The notes under the pieces: generated by a model
The model's database searches: none
What the model saw: only the letters and a program-made list of their open reading frames with translations
Told to the model about the DNA's origin: nothing
Shown here: positions 40,301-49,739 of the stretch, in pieces
How positions within the stretch are numbered: the first letter of the stretch is position 1
Layout: each line of letters begins with the position of its first letter
Made by a program: the position numbers and the translations under genes
DNA from: Acridotheres tristis
Lineage: Eukaryota; Chordata; Aves; Passeriformes; Sturnidae
DNA length: 64,000 nt
Direction: 5' to 3'
Assembly (NCBI GenBank): GCA_037013685.1
Contig: CM072888.1
Coordinates: 4,321,034-4,385,033 of the forward strand

Positions 40301-43300
40301 TCCACACTGAAGATTATTTCTCACACAATTACTGGAAATGCTTAAAATCTTACCAAGCATGGTGAAAGCTCTTTTATTGGTGTACTGCCACTTCATTTTT
40401 AGTGGATGCACAATTCCCTGGTGTCTCTCCACAGCAATGCAGGTCATGGTAAGAATCTCAGTTACGATGGCAGTGGACTGAACAAACGGCACCATCTTGC
40501 AAGCGAAGGCACCTGCAATAATCAGAGAGTAAGGCATGCAACAGCTACTAACACTAGACTCCACTGTAGAAATAACAAACCATGGTTCTTAGATTTATTG
40601 TAGCATCTCAACTGCTTCATCACCTATTTAAGCCATTTGTCAAATGCAGCTTTCCATAGCCATTCTTTATTGTACACATCTGCAAAGCCAAGATTTCTAA
40701 GGACATATTCACTTGCTCTGTTACCAGTCTGACACTTTCTCCTATTTCACTTTTGACCAAGTCTTCCATCATCTGTTTTCAAACATGCCAGGTTACAGAG
40801 ACATTTATTATTTTTTTTCATTTTGGCAGATTACTCTCCAGTTTATGAAGGTCTGAGGGTTACCTGTTTAAAAGTTTACCTTTTCCACTGTTGCAAACAC
40901 TTTCCTTAAGCTCGTTTAGACATCACTCTATCTGTACACTTCAGCATTTAATGCAACATCCTGTCAAGTAAGATATATAGAGGAGGCATAAGAGGAAAAA
41001 TTCAGGCTTTTCATCACCCTTCTGTTCTCCAAGTCTCCCTCTCTGCTGATTACCAGATTTTGTTAGTGCCACTGTCCAAACCAAATGCATTTTCCTGCCT
41101 ACATTTTCTAAGTTGTAGATTCCTATTATGTTTATGCAACTTCAAGTTTTATTGCTGCCACAGCTTTCCAAAGTCCACATTCAATTCTTAACACATTAGT
41201 CATTCTCCACTACTCATTCTCAAGTCCTAGCCAATCTTAGAAAGTGGTATAAATCATTCTGTAAAAATGCCCTTCCCAATCTATTTCTCACTTACCCCTT
41301 TTCTGACCCTGAGATAATTTTCTCTGCCCATATTTCCACAATTCCCTCACACTCTTACAGTTTAGTATCAGCTATTCACTTCAGCAACAGTCAGGGTTAT
41401 TTTCCTTACTAGACCATTGTTTATACCTTACTCAGATATAATCCATAAACTCAGAACAGCCTAAGAATTATCTGATCCAGTTTTCAGTCAAGCTTTAAGA
41501 TGCTACAGACATCTTAAGCAGTAACAGCATAGAAAATAGAAAACAAACAGAAAACTATATGAAGGGAACAAGGAACAGGCAAAGTTCTGCTAGCTAGGCC
41601 AGGCTAAAAGCCACTCCAGCTTACAAGAAGGAACTGGTCTGCTACTGGTCTTACCAATCCTAGTTGCCCAAAAATCCTTTTTTCTGTGGCTCCACAAAGG
41701 GAAGGAGAGGCCAAGCAGCAATGGGTGGAAATCAAGCACCTTTCAAGCACATATTCAACACCAGTAACATGAGAGATGTGCACACAGATCTGGCTTAAAC
41801 CAGAATAAAAACACATCATTCAGCCCAATTTCAAGTTCCTTGAAGGAAATCTTAGCATGGAACTCAGTAGGAACTTCATGGCTGATGATGCAGAGGGCTG
41901 CATAGCTGTTTTTCACCTGGTATGTGTTTTTCCAGGGCATCAGGAAGAGCAAGACAAGACATCCTCACATCTTGTATCAACTGCAATTTATAAAATAAAA
42001 TTTTCCCTGCTTCTTCCTTGGCTTCAGCAATGCCTAAGGAAATACCTCAGGAAACACAGCCAATATTGTACTAACTCAGCATCTCATCAGTTTCTCACTA
42101 CACCCAGTACAGAATGTGCTGCCCATATTGCACCAGACCCACTCTGTCAAATTCACATCCTTCACCCAGTGGGCTTAAACTTCTGCTGAGAGATAAAACC
42201 AAAAGCAAGCTCAAATCCTGCCTATTCTGCACATGGCAAGTGGTGAATGTGACCAGAGAGCTGGTTTAAAATTTTTGCTTCTAAGTTAGAAGGGACTCCT
42301 GTTACAAATAAACAGAAAAGCAAAACTTGTTAATGAAATGTTTAAGTTTCTGTTTCACTAAGGAAATCAGTTCAAGTCTGAGTGCCGAAGCTGGGGGAAA
42401 ATCAAAAACAAGCAAACACAAAAGAAAACTGAAAAAAAACCCCAAACTTTCATCATAGGCTATTTCTTACAGTTTGAAAAAAGCCAGACTTAAATTAAGT
42501 CCACATAAAATACACCTGCCTTACAGGGATTTCCCTGTAATGCACAACTCCTCCACTGAAATCCCAGCACCCCAGGGTATTCTTAGGAAGCAAAGAGGGA
42601 ACAATTACTCAGGTAACAAAACGAGACACAGACTTTCACCATCGGTCTGATACAATTTCCAGCTGGTGCCCAACAATTCAAAGAACAAAGAGAACACCTC
42701 AAATTGTATATCCCAAATTTGGGAGAGAATTCCCAAATTCCCAGATGCCCATTGATTTTTTTTTACAGATGTCTTCTCATTTTCTTCCCAGTAACCACAC
42801 TGTCAAAGAGCAGAGAGACTACTATTCACTATGCCTTGAGCTGAACTCTCAGGGGAAAAGGCTGCAAAAAATCTGTATTTCATCTTTTTGAAGACAGACA
42901 CACTGAAAGTAAGCACTTTAGCTATATAAAAGTAGCTAAAAGCAAAAATCTACATAATGCCTGCAGGTTGAGCCTACTGAGCTGGAAGAGGAGTGTCATT
43001 AGCACTTCCAGAAATGGGAAGAAAAAGGCTATTTTCCACTAGACATAGTTGGCTGGAATAGAAACACCTGCTCAGAGGCACACAATACACACTTTGGGGA
43101 CTTGGAGGCCACAGCAAAAGCCACAAGAACTTTTTATAAGCAAGAAACACCACAATATTTTCAAATGACCAGTAGGTAAAAGCTACTCAAAAAGCATCTA
43201 TGTACCAAAAGTAAAAACAGAACAAAACTTGGACTTCCTGGAAGCTTCTGGTGCCACCATGCATGGGATCTCTGGCTATAACTTCTATTAATAACATAAT

Positions 43301-46300
43301 ATCATAATATCCCTTCAGGGCTCCTGTGCTTGCCCTGAATTGTCACTCACTACACAAATGCTGCCCCATTTTCTGAAATCACAAGACCCTCAAGTGCCTT
43401 GGAATTCAAACCTCCATCAAGATTTAGAGACTGCTGGGCAAGGAAGTCGATTCTCCTTCACAGAAGTATTTAAAGCAGATTGGCTTGGAGGAAAAAGGGA
43501 AAGAAATAAATTATTTAGAATGTCAGGGCCAACTGAAGAGCCATCAACTTCAATGGAATTCTGACACCAACACACCTGAGATACAGTTCAACCATCCTCA
43601 CTGGGTTAGAATGGGATTTAATGCTGAGATAGCAGGAGTCCTTCTACTTGGCAGAATTGGGAACGTTTTTCACATCAAGCCTCTTCTTAGTTTTCAAACT
43701 CATTGTTTTATTTATAAATATACAACAGCTATTCCCAACTGTTTCAATAATTAGTAGATACTTTCTCCAGATTTTTCAATACTTTAAATTATATAACTTA
43801 TGATTTCAAACTACAAATACTAACAGGCCTTTACACATGGAAAACTAAATTAACTGTTAAATAAGGTAATTATTTCAGAATAATGCATACACATTTCACT
43901 TTATATTTAATTCATTTGTGTAGAACAAGCTTCACCTGCAGCAAGAAGAAATGGATACAACCCCATTCTCAAGTATCTGTTAGTTCAAAGTCTCTTATGG
44001 AGAAACTGAGAAAACAGTGCCAAATTTTACTATAAGAAACACATGGAAAGTTTTGAGGAAAAAAAATTAATTATGCTACTACATCATAGTAAATACAGTG
44101 AAATTAAAATAAGACTGAGACAGGCAAAAAACCAGCTGTGTCAAACACATACATTAAAACCATTTCGTGAATTTTCACCCTTGTGTTCAGACTTAACGCA
44201 GAGTAACAGAAAACTTTAAAGGAATATACCAGCTTAAATCTTTGTTATAATCCAACTGGTAAAAATGAGATTGTTTGGAACATGGTTTGAAGATAATATC
44301 ACTAACAAAAAGCCACAAAGAACCAAAGTCCACTTCAGTGAGGTTCAGTTAAGGTTATTGAAATCTCACTCCATAAGTTTTCCCAGAGCTGGGTTAAAAG
44401 CTGAAGTGTTTGGGATCACCTCAAAATCACTGGAACTGTGTTAATTTCTGCACTGTGGCAGAATAATCTCTCAGAATAATTCAATATTCTCTTCAGAATA
44501 ATTTAAATAATGATAACACTTTAATTAATTCCTAGTATGTATCCAAATGTTTAAATTTCCACGGTGTTAGGCTTTTAGGGAACACTTCCAACAGATCATC
44601 AGTCAAGTCAGCACTGCAGCATCTAATACTGACCACTTGCAACTGGGAAAGAAAATAATTTGAAAATAACTAATTGCTTCTCTTTTTCAAGAGGCTAAAA
44701 GTATTCTTTATGCACTGCTTGCTAAAAACTGCATACATTATTCAAGCAGTGAATAGTTTTCCCAGTAATAACATATTCAAGACTGCAAATATAAATGGCA
44801 TTCCCTTAAACAATGTTTTATGCCTTCATTATCAAACATTGTGCCTGGAACTGTGATTTAGTCATTTCAAATATCACTTTTTCTTTTATCAGGGTAACAA
44901 AAGTAAAAGCCTGAAACCATTCTCTGATCAAAGTTAAATTGCTCCTTTCTCTGGTAAAATGCTGTTGATGAAGCCCTCGCACTAGAATTTCTATCACAGC
45001 TTCTAATGAGCTCTCTCCACCTCACTTGAAGCAAACAAGTTGATTTTTCTCACATTTTTAACTTGGGGCAATACACATCAGTCACCATCACACAGATGAT
45101 ACCCCCATGGGTGCTGCATTCCTGGGCAATGCGCTGTTTTACATCAGCTCTTGACAGAGATACAAGATTTGGTTCTCATCCCTCAGCGAGGAATGTTTGT
45201 GTGCTCTCACACACGGCAGCTCTAAGGTACACACTGCTCGACACAAGACATTTGCTGAGTAACAAATAATTGTTCAAGACTCAGCTGGGTAGAAGGTGCC
45301 AGTTTTTCTCTAAGCCTTTAAAGAAGAGGAAACTGTCACATCAAGAGGCACCAGACCTGACAGCAACACACAGAAAAGCCACCCCTCTCTTGAGTGGCAG
45401 CTGGAGGCCACAAGAGAGACCCGAGGGCACGGCAGGATTCAGGAGTGTCTCAGGTGACTCACTGCTCTCCCAGTGACAGGCAAAGTCACCCTCTGACACC
45501 TGTCTTGAGAATACACATTCCAGCTGATAAGATGCAAAACAATGTAGCACGGTGCTGGCTGTTATTGTAAGCTCAAGTCGTGCCCTTATCTCTCGCCAGG
45601 ACTGGTACATTACACAACATTAAATTAATCTTCCCATCGCCCCAGGCAGCTCTGTAAAGACAACACTCAGCTAACTAAGCAATGTCAGCAAACAAAGCAA
45701 CTGTTGTAATATCTGACCCAGAGACAAAAGCCCACATTTACCTTTAATAGTGCTGTTATCAGTATGACAGCACCACTACGGCTGCCTCCCACCTATGACT
45801 ACACGACAGCAAGTCCTCAGCTGCTTCAGCTTGCACCAGGACACACCATATTGCTGTATGCATCCATTTACTCCCACCTCAGCTCCCATTTCATCCTTCT
45901 CATCAATAAATACCATCCCAGGGATCATTTACAACAAAGCCACAGTCTTCATTTTCTTCTGCATTACAGAGATGAGCATGCTGGATTTTCATTCAAAGCT
46001 CCCCTAGAAATGACAGCCATTTCAGATGCAAAGTTTAAATTTGGAAATTAAATCATGTATTGCCACTATTACACTCACACAGCTACACAGATTCTTAAAG
46101 AGATCAGAGAATCAATAGCAGGACCAATTCAAATATATTTTTAGTTAATATGGTGCTGCTTCCAGCTGCTACCCATACAGAGTTATAGGGTCTGTGTTAA
46201 TGCTGCTTGATCATCAAAGTCAGGCACACAGATTTTGAACTGCAGGTGAAGTTAAGAGTGTGTAAGTGAAAATACTATGGAAAAAGTCACTGCTTCAGCT

Positions 46301-48771
46301 ACTCTGAAACCATGGCTGTTCTTCTGTTTGCATTAGAGTGTTTGCAGTTCTCTCCTCCCCTCTCCCATTCTTCTGTGGGTTTCTGAAAGGGAAGAAACAC
46401 AAACACATATACAAGCATGGAAATAAAGAACCAATTCTAAATTAAAGACAAATACAAAACATACACATCTCAGCTCACACCACCTAGTATAGATGCTTGC
46501 TTTAGTGGTGCAAATAAATCAAGATATAAAGTGACTAAAGGCTCAGAATCCTCAATAAATTTCTAGCATCAGGTGTCTCAGGATGCACCACTCTGTCCAC
46601 CAAAGATATACTGCAAGTCAAATCACCTTTTTATAGCAGAGTTGGATCTTGCACTACTCGGTGATGTTGCATTACAGTGGATGAGACTAAGATTTTTTCA
46701 GACTCCAAAATGAAAGGCAAAAGGCATATTAAATCACTTAAGCTAGAAAAGACTCCTCCAGAACTGGCAGGCTCTGATTTACACTACAATTGTCATCACC
46801 ACTCATGCTTCACCGTGTAAGCATCAGGAATCAGACACCCTTGGGATACCACCAGCTCACCTATTTGTTTTCCTCAATTTTACTTCACACTCCCCCATCT
46901 CCCAGAGTAAAGGGTTAAACACCCATCAGATTATATCACTTATTATGTCCTCCCAACACTGTGTCAGTTGAAGCGAATGATTCCACCAGATAAAAAGACC
47001 TAAGGATTCTCTTGTACTGAAAATGCTCCAGCAGGGCAAAGAGGGCAGGCAAAAAAATACAGTAATCCCCAGAGAAAAGTGTACTTCAGCTACCTAAATA
47101 CTGAATATCTGAAGAAATTTGTCGTAACTGTGCTAGACCTTTTAGATTCTAGACTTTTGTTTGGCGCTCTCAGAAACAGAGTGTAAATAAAGACACACAT
47201 GTTTTTCCCATACTGTTCCACATGCCCATGTCCCATCTCCTGTAATTCACCCCACACAGAGGCTTCAGTTCATTCTGATCAGATGTTTGGGCAGATCTGA
47301 ACCTTCCTTAGGGGAGAGAAAAATCACAAAGGTTATCTTCCCCCAAACAGCTCCTAAGAAAATAGCACAGTTGTTCTTACTATCAGTAGTCCCAGAAGCT
47401 TTGATTCACCACTTCTCACAGAAGTTTCTATAATAAAGCCCATTTCTCACATGTGCTGCAAGTCTCCTCCAACCTGTCCATTCCCACCCAGCATTCTCGT
47501 CTGGGAAGTTCTGGAATTAAATCTCCATGTTCTGACAATAACCTTCACTGTCTCCAAATAACAGAAACCCAGTAAGCCTTGGAAATTGAAACATAAATGT
47601 GTCACTTTATCAACATCTTTCCTGATCATTCTGAAATAGTCCAAGAATATTTCAATTTGTGGTCATACAAGATGTTGTCTGCTACTTGCTGCAAAATCAC
47701 CTGTTTTATTTTTCCACTCAGAATTGTCAAACACTGTTTTAAGAAGGAAAAAATAAAGAAGATAAATACCATATACAGTTCTACTGCATCTTTCTCTGCT
47801 TGCTCTTTACTTCTTTGGAACTGGGATGCATAGCAAAGGTTAAAAAAAAATGCTTCTTTCTAGGCATCAAGGAAGCTTTGCCAAAAGGTTCTTCACATCA
47901 ACAGAAATACAACATAACTCTCAATAAAAAAAAAGAACTATAGAAAAGTTAAAAGGATGCATTATTTCAGCATAAATCCTACATGTTGTCTCAGTCACCT
48001 CTTCCTCCAAGGACACTCTTTTTCCTCACAGAAGGTTAAGGAGGTCTGTCTACGAGCTGACAGCTGTCAGAGGAACTTAAGCTGTATAAAGACTGATATC
48101 TCACTTGCCAGACAGATTTCATTACTTAGCGGGGGAAAAAAAAAGAAAAAAAAAAAAAGAAGGAAAAAAAAAAAAAGAAAAAAAAAAGAGAAAGTAGTAC
48201 GGCAAGGCTTCCTGGCCAGCTCCACACAAAGAACCGCTTCCCACACCCACACCGCAACTTTTAAGGACTACAAGCAGGAAAGCGCAGTGGGTTATTTGAA
48301 CATAACCTGAGGGAGGGATGGAGAGGGCATCCCTCACGGAGGGCACCGAGGCTGCCCCAGAGACGGCGCTGTCCCTCCCCGTCCTCCCCGCAGCCCGGCC
48401 CGGGACCGCCCGGCCCGGCCCCGGCACCCACCGCCGAGCCAGTTGGAGGAGATGTTCTGCAGCATGGTGAAGGGCACGCAGAAGAAGGCGATGAAGAGGT
48501 CGCTGAGCGCCAGGGAGCAGATGAAGATGTTGGTGACGGTCCTCATGGCTTTGCTGCGGGTCACCACGTAGAGCACCAGGCAGTTACCGAAGAGCGCCAG
48601 GGCGAAGATGAGAACGCAGATGAGGACGAAGGCCACCTTAGTGCGCCCCGGCAACTCCGGGATGTACACCAGCGGCTGCAGCCCGTAGAGAGCAATGAAC
48701 TGCTCCCGCGTCACGTTGTTGTCCCGCAGGAGCTGCGCGAACTGCTCCGGGGTGATGTTCAGGGACCGCAT
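36953..48771 (-). CDS. QRFPR: QRFP (26RFa) receptor, class A GPCR, complete six-exon gene
   Basis: Six exons (48771-48432, 40512-40354, 39762-39701, 38945-38710, 38369-38272, 37356-36953) total 1299 nt and encode 432 residues plus TAG. All five introns are GT/AG, with junction phases 1, 1, 0, 2 and 1. Seven membrane segments are visible. Family landmarks: N63 (TM1), D91 (TM2), ERH at 142-144 in place of DRY, Cys118 with Cys200 or Cys201 as the extracellular disulfide, FAVCWAP at 282-288 (TM6) and NPIVY at 328-332 (TM7). N-glycosylation sequons lie at N5, N19 and N106. Cys348 and Cys350 after helix 8 are possible palmitoylation sites. The conserved tail motif EAFSDGNIEV is at 390-399. The protein aligns with human QRFPR (about 431 residues) over its whole length. 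It is a plasma-membrane receptor for the RFamide peptide QRFP/26RFa, reported to signal through Gq and Gi/o. The chosen ATG gives the family N-terminus (MRSLNITPEQF) and has G at -3. I see no frameshift or missing key residue, so the gene appears functional. Confidence 0.97.
38272..38369 (-). CDS. QRFPR: QRFPR exon 5 (TM6)
   Basis: This 98-nt exon has acceptor TTTCAG and donor GTGAGT. It completes Arg266 and encodes residues 267-298, from KKKRAIVMMV to HMMMEY, plus one base of Ser299. It holds the basic end of ICL3 and TM6 with the FAVCWAP signature (Trp286 toggle, Pro288). It was located by eye from the TM6 signature. Confidence 0.95.
38710..38945 (-). CDS. QRFPR: QRFPR exon 4 (ECL2, TM5, ICL3)
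   Basis: This 236-nt exon runs from the acceptor TTACAG to the donor GTTTGT. It encodes residues 188-265, beginning VKYDFLYEKVHVCCLEEW, plus two bases of Arg266. ECL2 contains adjacent Cys200 and Cys201, one of which should pair with Cys118. TM5 is about 213-235 and is followed by ICL3 (GYELWIKKRVGDASVL...). The frame joins exons 3 and 5 without a gap. Confidence 0.96.
39701..39762 (-). CDS. QRFPR: QRFPR exon 3 (TM4), short
   Basis: This 62-nt exon follows the acceptor TTTGCAG, ends at the donor GTAGGT, and completes Gly167. It encodes IVWLLALIVGSPMWYVQRLE (168-187), which is TM4 with its conserved Trp and Pro. The human protein has a matching segment here. It is too short for ORF finders and was found by filling the gap between exons 2 and 4 on frame and homology. 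Confidence 0.94.
40354..40512 (-). CDS. QRFPR: QRFPR exon 2 (TM3, ERH motif, ICL2)
   Basis: This 159-nt exon begins after the acceptor TTGCAG and ends at the donor GTAAGA. It encodes AFACKMVPFVQ through RAFTML (residues 115-166) and completes Gly114. It carries Cys118, the TM3 half of the conserved disulfide, the microswitch ERH at 142-144 and ICL2. Downstream of the donor the frame runs into intron stops, which supports the exon end. Confidence 0.96.
40513..48431 (-). other. QRFPR: QRFPR intron 1 (7.9 kb)
   Basis: This is the only long intron of the gene, bounded by the donor GTGGGT and the acceptor TTGCAG. It contains the 64-nt purine tract near its 5' end. The rest looks like ordinary AT-rich intron. 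No nested gene or mobile element was recognised. Confidence 0.9.
48131..48194. repeat. 64-nt uninterrupted purine tract in QRFPR intron 1
   Basis: The plus strand carries 64 consecutive purines, mostly A with scattered G. The transcript of the minus-strand gene therefore carries a pyrimidine tract about 240 nt after the first donor site. Such tracts can form triplex DNA or bind pyrimidine-tract proteins. It could also simply be an expanded poly(A) run. Confidence 0.9.
48432..48771 (-). CDS. QRFPR: QRFPR exon 1 (N-terminus, TM1, TM2, start of ECL1)
   Basis: This 340-nt coding part encodes residues 1-113 plus the first base of Gly114. It covers the extracellular N-terminus, TM1 (about 46-70), ICL1 (TRSKAMRTVTN) and TM2 with the SLALSD core, and ends in ECL1 at NWLGG. 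The donor is GTGGGT at 48431. The exon is very GC-rich and sits in the CpG island, unlike the AT-rich downstream exons. The frame stays open far upstream of the ATG, but that extension is promoter/5'UTR sequence without family similarity. Confidence 0.96.
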
Positions 48772-49132
48772 GGCGCTCGCTCGGGGACTGACACCCCCCT
48801 TCAGCCACCTCAGCGCCGCCTCCCGCGCCCCGCCATGGCAGGACCACTGCCCCTCCGGCCCTCGGCCCGGCCGGACCGCGCGGTGCGGCGGCGGAGAAGG
48901 GAGAGCACAGGGCTGGGAGCAGCCCGGGGTGCGGCGGCGGAGAAGGGGGAGCACAAACTTGGAGCGGCGACACCGCCCGCGGCCGCGGCGGGCGGGGAGG
49001 GGGGCGGCGGCGGCAGCCAATGAGCGCCGGGCGCGCGCCCGCCCCGGCCCCGGCGCTGTGGAGCGGGACGGGCGCGAGGTGGCTGCTGTGGGGAGGGGGC
49101 GCGCGGGGAGCCCCTCAGATCGTCTCCCCTCA
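48772..49132 (-). promoter_or_regulatory. QRFPR: QRFPR 5'UTR/promoter region (GC-rich, TATA-less)
   Basis: The region just upstream of the QRFPR start codon is strongly GC- and CpG-rich. It has GC-box-like cores (for example around 48971-48980 and 49000-49010) and a CCAAT box at 49017-49021 (inverted relative to the gene). I see no TATA box near the ATG. This is typical of a CpG-island promoter with dispersed start sites. The exact transcription start cannot be placed from sequence. Confidence 0.6.
48882..48954. repeat. Duplicated 27-bp GC-rich segment in the QRFPR 5' region
   Basis: The segment GGTGCGGCGGCGGAGAAGGG and the seven bases after it (48882-48908) recurs at 48928-48954 with one substitution. 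The copies are spaced 46 bp apart. It lies in the QRFPR 5'UTR/promoter, so copy number could affect the leader or its factor-binding sites. Confidence 0.85.
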
Positions 49133-49739
49133 CAGGGCTGGGAACCCCTCACAGCGCCGCTGCTCTCTCAGCCCCTCACAGCTCTGGGATGCCCTCAGAG
49201 GGCTGGGAACCCCTCACAGCGCCGCTGCTCTCTCACAGAGCCCCTCACAGCTCTGGGATGCCCTCAGAGGGCTGGGAACCCCTCACAGCGCCGCTGCTCT
49301 CTCACAGAGCCCCTCACAGCTCTGGGATGCCCTCAGAGGGCTGGGAACCCCTCACAGCGCCGCTGCTCTCTCACAGAGCCCCTCACAACGCTGGGAGCCC
49401 CTCAGAGCGCCGCTGCTCTCTCAGCCCCTCACAGCTCTGGGATGCCCTCAGAGGGCTGGGAACCCCTCACAGCGCCGCTGCTCTGTCACAGAGCCCCTCA
49501 CAGCGCTGGGAACCGCTCAGAGCGCCGCTGCTCTCTCACAGCCCCTCGCAGCGCTGGGAGCCCCTCTCACAGCCCCTCAGAACGCCGCTGCTCTCTCAGT
49601 CTCTCACAGCGCTGGGAACACCCTCATAGCGCCGCTGCTCTCTCACAACCCCTCACAGCTCTGGGAGTCCCTCAGAGCTGCTCCTCAAAGCGCCGGGACT
49701 CCTTCACATTTGTCCCTCACAGCGCTGGGAACCCCTCAC
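49133..49739. repeat. GC-rich minisatellite with nested 19-bp / 69-bp units
   Basis: The basic module is a 19-mer such as CAGCTCTGGGATGCCCTCA. Modules assemble into a 69-bp unit of 19+19+19+12 bp. Three consecutive 69-bp copies occupy 49179-49247, 49248-49316 and 49317-49385. Shorter 46-bp units (19+19+8) flank them at 49133-49178 and 49386-49431, followed by progressively diverged copies to about 49739. Because 69 is a multiple of three and the unit has few stops, it creates long spurious open frames on the plus strand. It abuts the QRFPR CpG island. Confidence 0.95.

Larger units (their letters stand above)
48320..49132. promoter_or_regulatory. CpG island over QRFPR exon 1 and promoter
   Basis: About 0.8 kb of dense CpG and high GC content sits in an otherwise AT-rich window. 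It spans the first donor, exon 1, the 5'UTR and the proximal promoter. On the upstream side it merges into the GC-rich minisatellite. Boundaries are by eye. Confidence 0.8.

Noticed and set aside
48334..49152. 272-codon frame extending QRFPR exon 1 upstream and downstream
   Set aside because: The upstream 126 codons are GC-rich promoter sequence unlike any GPCR, and the part beyond NWLGG reads through the splice donor into intron 1. The family N-terminus starts at the ATG at 48771.
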